Source: Cranoglanis bouderius
Lineage: Eukaryota > Chordata > Actinopteri > Siluriformes > Cranoglanididae
Assembly: GCA_023630585.1 (NCBI GenBank)
Contig: CM042556.1
Coordinates: 92,001 to 156,000 of the forward strand
Direction of reading: 5' to 3'
Length of the DNA: 64,000 bases
Shown one piece after another: positions 24,877 through 35,688 of this stretch. The notes beneath the pieces are model-generated. The model did not search any database and was not told where the DNA came from. It saw only the letters and a program-made list of their open reading frames with translations. Numbering within the stretch: the first letter of the stretch is position 1; each line of letters opens with the position of its first letter. Both the position numbers and the translations under genes were made by a program.

Positions 24877-24943
24877 TTACGATGCATATTTCACACAAGA
24901 TTAAAAACACCTTGACGGACCAGGGCTGGACAACCCTGACGTT

Positions 24944-26291
24944 ATGATAGCGGCCGCTGTCGTAGTGGTGGTTCCAGGAATTATGTGGGCCATATTGACC
25001 GGTGGACCGGTCTTCTCCAGCAGTGCAGAGATGTAACCACACGCTTACACCCCACTCACCTAACAGATCTAGGCACAGCATGGGCATGGGGCAGGCATAC
25101 ATAGGTGGCAGATTAGTGTATCAGACCCCTACGGCAGTCCACGACGTACCTACGGTGTACTTGAATCAGAGCAGGGCCCAGATAGCAGTTCAGGATCATT
25201 TAAAGTGTGCTGTGAGACTCCTCGTCCATGGTAACAAAACAGAACCATTGAAGCCACGGTTTAAGTCTAACCAGAAATACTTTATGATGTACTCCTTTGA
25301 CTACATTGGTCCTGCGCCCCCAAATGACACCGCAGATCCTATAGGATGGGCCAAAAACAATTGGAACTCATGGTACACTCTTTCATTAGAAATCCGCATA
25401 AAACGGCCCGGGGAAGTACACTCATATGCAGAAAATATTAGCAGCATTGTCATAACGGGATGCCCGGGCTCAGCGCATTGTAAGGTCATTCACCCCTTAT
25501 GGTACTACACTGTTAATGGTAGCCGCTCCAGTACATCTGCGCTGCAGGCCACCTCCTATGACAGGGAATATAAGGCAAGAATATATGTTCCTCTATGGCG
25601 CCCAGGTTTAGAGCTTCGACAGGCAATAGACTTCTGGATGAGTTGTAGGCAGGACACCGACTATACTACTGGAGACTCAAAGGCCTTCATGGTGCAGGGC
25701 TCTGAGTATGCAGACCTTGTAAAAAATGTTAGCTCTCATGCCTATTCTGATTCTGACACAGACACGCCTTCTCAGAACTTACTTCATCAGTGGCTTCAGG
25801 ACACAGCCGGCAGGTGTCCACAAACAGTACATGTGTGGTCTGCCATGACCGTTCTCGCCGCCCCTTTCACAATGCCTGTGCCCACACGAGGCATTGCTGA
25901 GTATGCAAATTCGCCCTACAACTCTTCTTACTTGTGTCCCGTTTTGTGTCTCCTGGGCTCCACAGCTAGAACGCACGGTCCTGATTGGAAGCATAAAACG
26001 AGCTCCTCCTGCATATTCCGCCCTGAGACAACTGGGTCCCCTGATTGTCCTCTTCCCACTGACATGTATGTTCAAGTCCACCCAGGACAAATGTTTCCAC
26101 TATGTATACGCTCTCGTGGAGCTGTGGAAATTGGGATGTTGGAAAAATCTGCATGCCATGCGATTATAGAGACCCATCACCCCACAGTTAATGTGGCACC
26201 CTCCTGTAGTCCTCCACAATATGGCTGTGTACCAGAATCCATTGTACAACTACGCGTACATTGGGATACATTATTTCATGCTTTTTCTTAA
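24944..26291 (+). pseudogene. env: Retroviral Env surface-unit fragment, right copy
   Basis: The ATG and hydrophobic leader at 24,944 match the left env. A 2-bp net loss near 25,005 puts the leader out of frame with the ectodomain frame (25,002-26,291). The ectodomain keeps the same N-glycosylation sites and Cys pattern as the left copy, with only a few substitutions (for example S for R and T for M near 25,730-25,766). Like the left copy it stops at the join with repeat B and has no transmembrane subunit. Confidence 0.6.
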
Positions 26292-26299
26292 TTTCACAC

Positions 26300-27548
26300 A
26301 TAATACGGTTTAAAGCGGCTCCTCCCTGGACATGAAAATCCAGGTCTGAGACCAGTGTAGCGAGTCTAGCTCAAATGGGTGAAATATATCTATAGCTCTA
26401 ATCGAAGTGTGTTCTGATTAGTTATGGTTATAAATCGACCATGAAAGGGAATGTTATATTAATTACATATGTAGTCTAGCTTTAGAATTAAATGCGAAGC
26501 AGCTTGATCTGTTTGTCCACCAAACTTAGCAGGGAAGTCTTCGTATTACTCTAAAAGAATGAATTATTCTTCTGACCACGAAGCATAGTTTATTCTAAGT
26601 TAAAAGAAATACAGCACGTAGCGAAGAGCAACGTTAAAAGTGAACCTTGCCATGAGTAAAAACAGAGACGATTCAGCGTGATAACCATGGATTTTAATAA
26701 CTATGTAAAACTACTGATATACACAACTATGTATAAACAAATAATACATATATACAGGGTAAGTGAATGAAACAAAAGGAAAAATGACGAAAACAACAGA
26801 ATGGCAGAACACACAACAGTTTAACCTCAAGAATCAGCAATGAATTTAAATTCACCTTCAACAGGGGCACTGGCTTCAAAGGACACCCCTATAGATCAAT
26901 TAAAATTTATGCTTGCATTAATTTTATGCCGTTCACGAGGGTCATTGGTTTGTAGATTTAGTGAGGATTTTGCTGAATCTTCCATGTCGGTAGACTCGGG
27001 GTGAACTGAGTTGGGTCTCGCCAAAGTTGAAAGAAGAAAGAAAACGGTAACTGCCACGTGGTTTAACGAGACAAAGGAGAGTCCGGAGGATTACCGGAAA
27101 AAGGAGGCGGAAGAGAGCAAGTCCGGGAGAGAGAGAGAAAAGTGAAGTCAAAGAAAAGACAAAGGAGAAAGTAAAGTAAGGAAGTAAAGTGTAGGTAAAG
27201 TGTAGGTAAAGAGAAGAAGGGTAAAAAGAAGAAGAAGTAGTTAAAAACTAAGAAGTATAGAGGAACACTATAATAAAATCAAAAATCAACAAAACGATGA
27301 GAGATGCGTATATATTATAAGGACAATGCCAACGTACAAGCTGCTGGTGAATCCAGAGAGAGAGATGAGAAAGTTCTGGGGGGAGAACGTTCTTGGTCTG
27401 TCCCAGAGTGGGTCGCATGTCAAGGCGGGGTTTGTATTAAGTTTGGATTAGGATAAAATATGGAAAAATATAGAATGATACATCCCATCGTCCTATAGTA
27501 TGCATCATTAATTGGCATATTACGAGACAATGATTTTGATACCAAACT
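26300..27548 (-). repeat. LTR-like repeat B, right copy, minus orientation
   Basis: This is the near-identical mirror of 7,041-8,300. It carries the reversed poly(A) block, the purine-rich complement of the leader and the reversed TATA-like box near 27,310. It lies between env and repeat A in both arms, so it was in place before the arms were duplicated. Confidence 0.65.
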
Positions 27549-29270
27549 TCAAGAGGCTTGTGATATCTTGGACAGTGAAGGATCATTACACATGGGTACA
27601 GACAACTTAAAATTAGCTTCTCACTCAAAATATCTAAAATCACATGATTATATGTTACATTCAAGAGACATTTTCACTGTGTGTGCGTGAGTGTGTTTAT
27701 GTCCAGAAGAGGGGGGCTGGTGATGTCCCACCGGTCTTTGGTCACCTCGGGGTTACCTTTACGGAGGACGTTTTCCTTGATAGGCCTGTTGGCTCCGATG
27801 TTAATCTAAGTGGTCGTAAACAGTTATCAGATCAGAGTTGTACAGGCCCTTGGTCGGAGTTTTCGTTGACCCATGCTGATGAACCTAATCTTGAAGTCTT
27901 CCAGACGTTCACACCCATTAAGTCATGAAAGGTTTCTTTTATTGCAGGTGTAAGTCCTGTATGGGTTCCAAAGAGTCTTTTGCTTTCCAAAGGGCATCTG
28001 GCCGCAGGAGGCCTCTCGGGGTTACTCGGGGTCACCTGAGTGGTGAACCTTTTTTATGTTCCATCTGGGTTAATTCAGAAAACAGTTTGGGCACTGTCGT
28101 ACGTTACACCAGACAAATAGAGTTCATCCAGCCAACAAATCCAACTTCCTGATTGGCCCATAGCCCAAAGAGTCATGTCTGTTTTTGTTTTCTTTGACAC
28201 GCTCTCTCTTCAGTCTCACTTCACTCTCTTCTTCAACTCTTCACTTCAACTTGACACTCTTTCCGGCTTCTCTCCCCCGGGGCCATCTTCCCCTGGGAAG
28301 AGGAAGCCAGGATCTTTCTCACCCGGACAGAAGATGCAACCGCCTCACGGACCATGCCTTTTCAAACGGCTTGATGAACCAGCGAACTCTACACGACCAC
28401 GTGCGAACTTTCATACCGAAGCCTTGCAAGTATAGTTAATGGATCTATATCTGCGTTTAAGATTGTACCCCTGATTACAGGAGATTTAAGTTCCTTGCTT
28501 GTTTTGAAACAGGCTAATTAGTTGTGTTTTTGTCTGCCATTCCCTTTTATTTCATTACTTTCTCTCTATACCTTTTCTTTCCTTGTATATAGATGTACAT
28601 ATGCATGTTTTGCTTAGAGTTAGTCGTGTGTATCCATAGTTACATCTAGTTATTAAAATCTATTATCCCACGCTTGAATGTCTCTGTTTTGGTCACGTGA
28701 TGAGTCTCTTAAACACTGCGAGTCCTGCTACGCTCTCTGATAACGGAGTTTACCTTCCTGGCCAGAAGTATAAACTCCCTCTTTAGAGTTCATAATTCCA
28801 AACTAGACTACAGCTAATCCTAAAAGCTGATCTAGACCACATACATAGTCATAATTAATTATAATCCATTGTAGTTAATTATCTATAGGTATATGTGCAC
28901 ATACATGATTTCCCTTTCATGGCTGATGTATATTTATAACTGGTCACAACACGCGTTGATTAGATATATAGATATATTTCACGCCATTCGAGCTAAGTCC
29001 TTATATAAATTGGAGAATACATTTAAACGTGTTAAACATCTTTTAATTCGTTACTGGTGGAGAATATTTTAAACGTTGCAGATTCATCCGATTTACTACA
29101 CATTCTGGTAGATAAGGAGGACACGCTTTAAAACGTGTCTCCGTTAAAATGGTACTTTGAATCCAAGCGTGCGCTTCTGATTCTTTTTTCATGTTTAAAG
29201 TTGATCCATTACATTATTCTGGTGGAAAAGTATAATTCTAGTAATGGTTGATTCGTTACAACAGTAACAT
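27549..29270 (+). repeat. LTR-like repeat A, right copy
   Basis: Collinear with 16,650-18,425 over its full length, with small indels only. It starts at CCAAACTTCAAG and ends at GTAACA next to satellite. In orientation it could be the 3' LTR of the plus-strand provirus, but an inverted repeat B separates it from env and no polypurine tract was found at its 5' edge. Confidence 0.65.
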
Positions 29271-31177
29271 ATCATGTTATAAAGAAGTGAAATGTGTTAT
29301 TTTAGACCACATTACTTAAGTGTAAATATGCGTTTTTTAGAAAAACACATTTCCTTTGCCCGCAGACGCTTGAAATTCGCTGTATAGCGTTGTAAGCGCC
29401 TGAAGCGCACCCATGTACAAAGAGGAGTGTTGTGAAACCATAATGTTAACACACAAATGATGACAGATGACGTCAACGTTAAATTTGATATTTTTTCACC
29501 TTTTCACACTTTATTATGACATGATGTTTGTTATTGTAAACAATCATATGTTGTGTTATTTTAGGTCAGAGACATGTCTAACATATTATAGTATCATATC
29601 ATGTTATATCATGTATATCAAGTATCATATCATGTTAACATATTATAGTATCATATCAAGTGTAAAATGTTACATTACAGCACGTCACATCAATGTAAAC
29701 ATGCGTTTTTCAGAAAAACACGTTTCCTTTGCTCGAAGACGCTTGAAATTCTCTGCATAGCGTTGTAAGCGCATGAAGCGCCCCCATGTGTATGTACAAA
29801 GATTACTGATGAGAAAACATAATGTTAACACACAAATGATGACAGATGACTTGTCAATTTTAAATTTGACTTTTTTCACCTTTTCACACTTTATTTTGAC
29901 AAGATGTTTGTTATTGTTTACAAAAAATGATACTATGATATGTTAGATATGTTGTGTTATTTTAGGGCAGAAACATATCTAACATATCATAGAATCATTT
30001 TTTGTTATAAAGATATTAAATCAGTTATTTTAGAGCACGTCACTTAAGTGTAAATATGTTTTTTAGAAAAACACGTTTCCTTTGCTCGTAGACTCTTGAA
30101 ATTAGCTGTGAAGCGCACTGAAGCGCACATATATGTATGTACATAGTGGACTGATGAGAAAACATAATTTTACAACACATATGATGTCAGATGACTGTCA
30201 ACGTTAAATTTGACATTTTTTCACCTTTTCACACTTTATTATGACATGATGTTTGCTATTGTAAACAATCATATGTTGTGTTATTTTAGGTCAGGGACAA
30301 GACTAACATATCATGTTACAAAGAAGTGTAAAATATTACATTAGAGCACGTCACATCAGTGTAAATATACGTTTTTTAGAAAAACACGTTTTCTTTGGAC
30401 GTAGACGCTTGAAATTCGCTGTATAGCGTTGTAAGCCCCTGAAGCGCACCCATGTGTATGTACATAGAGGACTGATGAGAAAACATAATGTTAACACACA
30501 AATGATCACAGATGACTTGTCAGTTTTAAATTTGACTTTTTTCACCTTTTCACACATTATTTTGACATGATGTTTGTTATTGTAAACAATCATATGTTGT
30601 GTTATTTTAAGTCAGAGTCATGTCTAACATATCATAGTATCATATCATGTTACAATGAAGTGTTACATTAGAGCACGTCACGTCTGTGTAAATATGCGTT
30701 TTTTAGAAAAACACGTTTCCTTTGCTCGTAGACGCTTGAATTTCGCTGTATAGCGTTGTAAGCGCCTGATGCGCACAGATTGGTATGAATAAAGAGGACT
30801 GTTGAGAAACCATAGTGTTAACACTCAAATGATGATAGATGACTTGTCAATTTAAATATGACCTTTTTGACCTTTTCAAACTTAATGATGACATTATGTT
30901 TGTCATTGTAAACAATCATATGTTGTGTTAGTTTAGGTCAGAGACATGTCTAACATATCTTAGTATCATATCATGTTACAAAGAAGTGTTATATGTTACA
31001 TTAGAGTACGTCACATCAGGGTAAACGCGTTTTTTTTTTTAGAAAAACACGTTTTCTTTGCGTGCAGACGCTTGAAATACGCTGTATAGCGTTATAAGCG
31101 CATAAAGCGAACCCATGTTTATGTACATAGAGGACTGAAGAGAACAAATAATGTTTACACACATTTGAAGACAGATG
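29271..31177 (-). repeat. Satellite array, inverted relative to the left block
   Basis: About six monomers of the same 330-bp satellite, now reverse-complemented (TTATTGTAAACAATCATATG, then GTCAGAGACATGTCTAAC, then GCGTTTTTTAGAAAAACACG). The orientation flip relative to 1-5,980 is direct evidence of an inversion across the retroviral block. The array ends exactly at the Polinton target site. Confidence 0.93.
31172..31177. repeat. Left target-site duplication (CAGATG)
   Basis: CAGATG lies directly before the left terminus and matches 47,864-47,869. The same motif occurs in most intact satellite monomers at this place (ACAGATGACTTT). Confidence 0.9.
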
Positions 31178-31340
31178 AGTAGTTATATCATATACTTTAT
31201 GTCAAAAATTGATTTATGACCCCCTGACGTTTGTATAATTTATGGATTTGTGAAGGCCTCATGAACATGTGTAATTTATGGCTGTACATTTATGTTTATT
31301 TTTTCCTGTCCTCTGTCTGTCTGTGAGGAGTTGCATTTCC

Positions 31341-31403
<63 letters not shown>
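31178..31403 (+). repeat. Polinton left terminal inverted repeat
   Basis: About 165 bp match the right end almost base for base, with a 2-bp difference near 31,198, followed by a (TG)n run at 31,342-31,403 that pairs with (CA)n at 47,652-47,700. Similarity fades after TTAATG at the inner edge of the TG run. More inverted similarity resumes further in (32,393 and 33,361). Confidence 0.9.
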
Positions 31404-31405
<2 letters not shown>

Positions 31406-31899
31406 ATGGTTTTTTACACCCCCGCTATGTGTGTGTTGAAAAAGCTATTGATTAAATAAATAGTTGTGGATAAAACATAGAAGAGGATCCGTAATACCCA
31501 CACGGTGGTTGATCCTTGAGTTTCCCAAACCCATAGAAGGACGATGTGTATTTCACCAAGAATACGTGTTGAAATGAGTGGTGTCATCTTTTGTGTCAGT
31601 GTGGGTGTGTGCTAATGGGGGTAATCCCAAGGATTTCACACTTTTTCAGGCCACCTACCCCCTACCGCCCTGTGCGTGTGCTCGTGTGTGACCTGGAGTT
31701 AGTGTTTTAAAAAAAAAAACAACTAGTTAAAGAGCTATGGTTTGTATACTTATCTGTGATTTTTTTTAGTGCAATTATCTGTTACAATGACCGCCCGTGA
31801 ACTCCTAAAGACCCTAGAAGCGTAATTACGAACTCTCGTGAATGAAGCATGAACATGTGTGGTTTATAACGTTTGCCTGTCCTCTGTCTGTGTGTGCGC

Positions 31900-31966
<67 letters not shown>

Positions 31967-32392
31967 CTGAAAAAACTGATGTTTAAATAAAAGCCGTGGA
32001 CGAGTCAAAGTTTTTGTTAATTTGATTGTAAGAGTGTTTCAATAAATGAACTGAAATCACAAACATTTAAAACCATCTGAGTTTTTCTTTTGTGGAATCG
32101 AATCTGAATATCCTGTGTCATTCTTAACTAATTTTATCCGCTGACTCCGGTCATGAGGGGTGAATTGAATACATGGTCATCTGAGTCAAATGAATGTACT
32201 GATGGAGAACTAGTGGGCGTTTTCTGTTTTTATTCTTCTTAGACGAGCGTCAGATAGCATGTGGTAATGGGCCTGAGCTCGGCAGCCCCGCGGTACCGGC
32301 GGCTCAGACACGGCATCAGCATGTATTATCCGGGGGGCCGAGTGTGGCCCACGGCTCGCTCTGACACGTGTGTTTTTGTTACGGATGTAAAG

Positions 32393-32608
32393 TCACACGA
32401 TGGCTGCCCACAAACACCTAAAACCGGCACGAGTTCGGCGTCTGCCTCAACACCTAGAATGGGCATTGAACTGAGTGAGAACATAACTTATGCGCCACGG
32501 AAAAAACAAAGCGTTAGTTTAACAAACCTTCGTCATAATGATGTGAATAGTGTAAAGGCGTTATTGTTTCGTACGGAGCAGGATGTTACCAGAAGTGATA
32601 GGTGGTAA
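32393..32608 (+). pseudogene. Inverted copy of the right-end 80-aa gene
   Basis: From CACACGATG onward this matches the reverse complement of 47,300-47,496 at high identity (for example GAGAACATAACTTATGCGCC and CAAAGCGTTAGTTTAACAAA). One C is missing in the first codons relative to the right gene, so the matching ATG is out of frame. The matching amino-acid frame is open from further upstream at 32,261, in sequence not shared with the right end. Similarity stops near 32,590, before the right copy's C-terminus. It is best read as a remnant of a longer terminal inverted repeat. Confidence 0.75.
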
Positions 32609-32610
32609 TG

Positions 32611-32649
<39 letters not shown>

Positions 32650-33360
32650 AATGGGGGTAATCCCAAGGATTTCACACTTTTTCAGACCCCCTACCCCCCC
32701 TACCACTCCTGTGCGTGTGCGTGTTTGTGATCTGAGTCTAATGTTTTAAAAAACAAACAAAATGTTTAAAGAGCTATGGTTTGTATACTTTATCTGTTTT
32801 TATTAGTGCAATTATCTGTTACAATGACTGCCCCGTGAACTCCTAAAGACCCCAGAAGCGTAAATATGGGGGTCTCGTGAAGGTCGCATGAACATGTGTA
32901 TTTTATGACAGTACATTTATGACTTTTTTCCTGTCCTCTGTCTGTCTGTGAGGAGTTGCATTTCCCAGGTGTGCGTGCGTGTGTGTGTGTGTGTGTGTTT
33001 AATGTTTCAGGAAGTGATAGATGCTAATGGTTTTGTATGTGTGTGCTCGTGTGTGACCTGGAGTTAGTGTTTTAAAAACAAACAAATAGTTAAAGAGCTA
33101 TGGTTTGTATACTTATCTGTTTTTATTAGCGCAATTATTAGTTACAACGACTGTCCCTACGTGAACTCCTAAAGACCCTAGAAGCGTAAATACGGGGGTC
33201 TCGTGAATGAAGCATGAACATGTGTGGTTTATAACGTTTGCTTGTCCTCTGTCTGTGTGTGTGTGTGTGTTCTGAAAAAGCTGTTGGTTAAATAAAAGAC
33301 GTGGACGGGTCAAAGTTTTTGTTAAATTGATTGTAAGAGTGTTTCAATAAATGAACAGAC

Positions 33361-33530
33361 TGATGTTTGTGAAACTGCTGAAACATTTTGTTGATTACGT
33401 TGTTGAGAAAAATTGTGTAGTATGTATAAAATTTCTACAGCACCTCGATGCTATATGATGTTGATTTCTTTCATCGAAAACAAAATCTCAAACAATTAAA
33501 AACCATCTGAGTTATTCTTTTGTGGAATCG
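33361..33530 (+). pseudogene. Inverted copy of the 3' end of the right-end 157-aa gene
   Basis: This matches the reverse complement of about 45,985-46,150: the last 35 codons or so, the stop (CACCTCGATGCTATATGATG) and the following spacer up to just before the integrase start. Upstream coding sequence is absent. A second, shorter copy of the trailing spacer lies near 32,040-32,130 (CATCTGAGTTTTTCTTTTGT). Confidence 0.75.
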
Positions 33531-34248
33531 AATCTGATTATCCTGCGTCATTCTTAACTCATTTTAGCCAATAATACTTTTTATACAATTATCATATTCA
33601 ATAATACAGATAACAACACGACCAAAATATGAGAACACAAAACACACAAAAAGATTAAATTAAAAATTTTTAGTCATCTACATGTGTACGTTCTGAAAAC
33701 TTTTGTTTAAACACTGATTAAATAATCCAGACTTTTCCTGCATCCTGACTGTCTATGTGTGTGTATGTTCTAATGGGGGTAATCCCAAGGATTTCACACT
33801 TTTTCAGGCCACCTACCCCCCTACCGCCCCTGTGCGTGTGCTCGTGTGTGACCTGGAGTTAGTGTTTTTAAAAAAACAAACAAATAGTTAAAGAGCTATG
33901 GTTTGTATACTTATCTGTGATTTTTTAGTGCAATTATCTGTTACAATGACTGCCCCGTGAACTCCTAAAGACCCTAGAAGCGTAATTACGAACTCTCGTG
34001 AAGGTCCCATGAACATGTGTAATTTATGACAGTACATTTATGGCTTTTTCCTGTCTTCTGTCTGTCTGTGTGTGTGTGTGTGTGTGTTTCACGAAGAATT
34101 ATATGTTAATGAGTTTTTACAACCACTATGTGTGGGTTAGACACGCCGACGGATCGAAGCGTTCGGGTGTGCGTAGAGAAACATCGCTCTCAAAATGTTT
34201 TCCGAGAAGTTTTTGTTAGTTTGGTTTGTAAGACTATTTCCAGAGAAG

Positions 34249-34267
34249 ATGGCCGTCTATCATAACA
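34249..34267 (+). other. Predicted exon 1 (start codon)
   Basis: The 19-base exon starts at ATG and ends in phase 1 before GTGAGT, a consensus donor. It encodes six residues plus one base. Confidence 0.5.
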
Positions 34268-34927
34268 GTGAGTATGTTTATTATTATGTTTTTATTATTG
34301 TTGTTGTTAAGAATTATGAGACGTTGTTCTGATGTAAAATGCTTAAACAGGTTCTCTAACGATCCAGGTGATGTGAACGAAATTGAAGCTATTGTTGATG
34401 AGATTTGTTACCTGAACCAAGCGAGCGGTGCGTATAAATGTTGTACACATACCCATGTGGTAATTATAATGTATGATGTTATGTATAGTATTAAAGCGTC
34501 TGTTATTTGGCTGACCGTAGGATCGAAGCCGTATGATAGACCGGTCTCAGAGCGCGTGACACAGCGAGAGAGTGTGAATATCCCCCCACTCTGTATGTGG
34601 TATTGTAATGTTTACATGGTTGTTGAAAAATGTTTACATGATTGTTGAAAAATGTTAAAAATGTACTTATGTCATATGACTGTTTTCATCAGTAGGTTTA
34701 TCAAGTCTTGTAAACAAGACCGGCGTATCTGGATGCGCTAATCAGACACCACAGCCTATCATCCGTAGCGTTTTTAAACCAGATGAGTGTAAAGAGATTA
34801 CAATAGCGCAGATCCACACGGAGTCTGTTGGTCGTGTAGATAATTCAGAAAACCCATCGACAAACCCCTTCCGAAAACGCGCGAGACAATCGAGCGGCGT
34901 GTCAGATGGTAGGTGCCATATATGTTA

Positions 34928-34960
<33 letters not shown>

Positions 34961-35522
34961 GTTGTTTTAGCTTTTACCTAATTAATACGATAACCAAAGT
35001 GTTCTTTTTACCACAGAGGTGTTCGTGGATAAGTCTTCCGACGACAATACGTGTGATGGTATTAGCTGGGATGACAAACTGCTAGAATCATGGGATGTGG
35101 TCGAATTTACCCCGGTACGTGCGTACGAGGAGGTAGAAACGCAAATCACGGATGTCGACACACAACCTCTACCATCAAACCAGGAGGCATACAGTCGGGA
35201 AACGGAAAACGTTAATCAACATTTAATCGACACGATACGGATCTGTCTCAAGCCCACTGAGGATCGTCTGGATATTCTTGAAAAGAAGCAGGAATGTTAT
35301 GCTCGGGATTTAACCGATCGTTTGGATATTCTTGAAAAGAAGCAGGAATGTTGTGCTCGGGATTTAATCGCTACACAACAACAATACGGGATATATTTTA
35401 ACCACATTTTAGCAAAACAGACATTGTACGGCCGCCAAACCCAACGAATAGCAGAGGATCAAAAACTAACGACTGATTTGTTAAAAGAGATTGTACACTT
35501 GCTCAAACACAAACTCGGGTGA
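34249..35522 (+). CDS. Spliced Polinton gene of unknown function, 4-5 exons, coiled-coil C-terminus
   Basis: Proposed exons are 34,249-34,267, 34,368-34,427, optional 34,521-34,592, 34,693-34,908 and 35,017-35,522. Every donor is GT (GTGAGT, GTGCGT, GTATGT, GTAGGT), every acceptor is AG, and every junction is phase 1. The total is 290 codons with the optional exon and 266 without. Exon 4 is open throughout yet has no start of its own. The last exon encodes an acidic stretch, then a coiled-coil-like region with a tandem 18-residue duplication (RLDILEKKQEC), then a Leu/Lys-rich end. No known domain is recognised. It precedes PolB on the same strand, with only 166 bases between, which places it with early or replication genes by position only. 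The splicing is predicted, not observed. Confidence 0.65.
34368..34427 (+). other. Predicted exon 2
   Basis: Acceptor CTAACGATCCAG, donor GTGCGT. Sixty bases, phase 1 at both sides. The acceptor has a weak pyrimidine tract, so an alternative upstream start reading through this exon is possible. Confidence 0.5.
34521..34592 (+). other. Predicted optional exon 3
   Basis: Acceptor GACCGTAG, donor GTATGT. Seventy-two bases, phase 1 at both sides, so it can be included or skipped without changing frame. This is the least certain exon. Confidence 0.35.
34693..34908 (+). other. Predicted exon 4
   Basis: 216 bases open in the needed frame. The acceptor is a CAGTAG tandem (NAGNAG), so it could start at 34,693 or 34,696; both keep the frame. 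Donor GTAGGT. Confidence 0.6.
34934..34961 (+). repeat. Poly(A) run inside the last predicted intron
   Basis: About 25 consecutive A residues between the exon 4 donor and the exon 5 acceptor. The pyrimidine-containing acceptor TTCTTTTTACCACAG follows 50 bases later. Confidence 0.8.
35262..35369 (+). repeat. 54-bp tandem duplication in the coiled-coil exon
   Basis: Two copies, 35,262-35,315 and 35,316-35,369, differ at a few bases and keep the frame. Each encodes 18 residues starting DRLDILEKKQEC. Confidence 0.9.
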
Positions 35523-35688
35523 GTTGGAAAAAAAAGAAAAAAATCCTTATATACCCCAATCATTATAAAACATGTGATTAGTGTTAGTTGTTAGTGGTAG
35601 TGTGTTTGTGATAGTCGTTATTTGGAAGTGTTTTTGTTTTATGTTTACAGTTATCAAGGTTGTTGTTTAAATAAATTTCTTTTTTAAA

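Larger units (their letters stand above)
31404..34200. repeat. Left subterminal region: four diverged copies of a TG-rich 330-bp unit
   Basis: A unit recurs starting near 31,611, 32,645, 33,030 (partial) and 33,768. Its order is GGGGGTAATCCCAAGGATTTC, a C-rich CCTACCCCC stretch, AAGAGCTATGGTTTGTATAC, GCAATTATCTGTTACAATGA, GAACTCCTAAAGACC, then GTCCTCTGTCTGTCTGTG and a (TG)n run. No convincing gene lies here apart from the remnants listed separately. Runs of (TG)n are at 31,342-31,403, about 31,890-31,965 and 32,613-32,646. The right end has no such expansion, so it arose on the left side after insertion or was lost on the right. Confidence 0.8.

Noticed and set aside
31826..32008. His/Thr repeat frame
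   Set aside because: Translation of a (CA/TG)n microsatellite.
34268..34648. 126-codon frame as an independent gene
   Set aside because: It starts at a consensus donor site and reads through two predicted introns; the hydrophobic start is AT-rich intron sequence. The spliced model explains it better.
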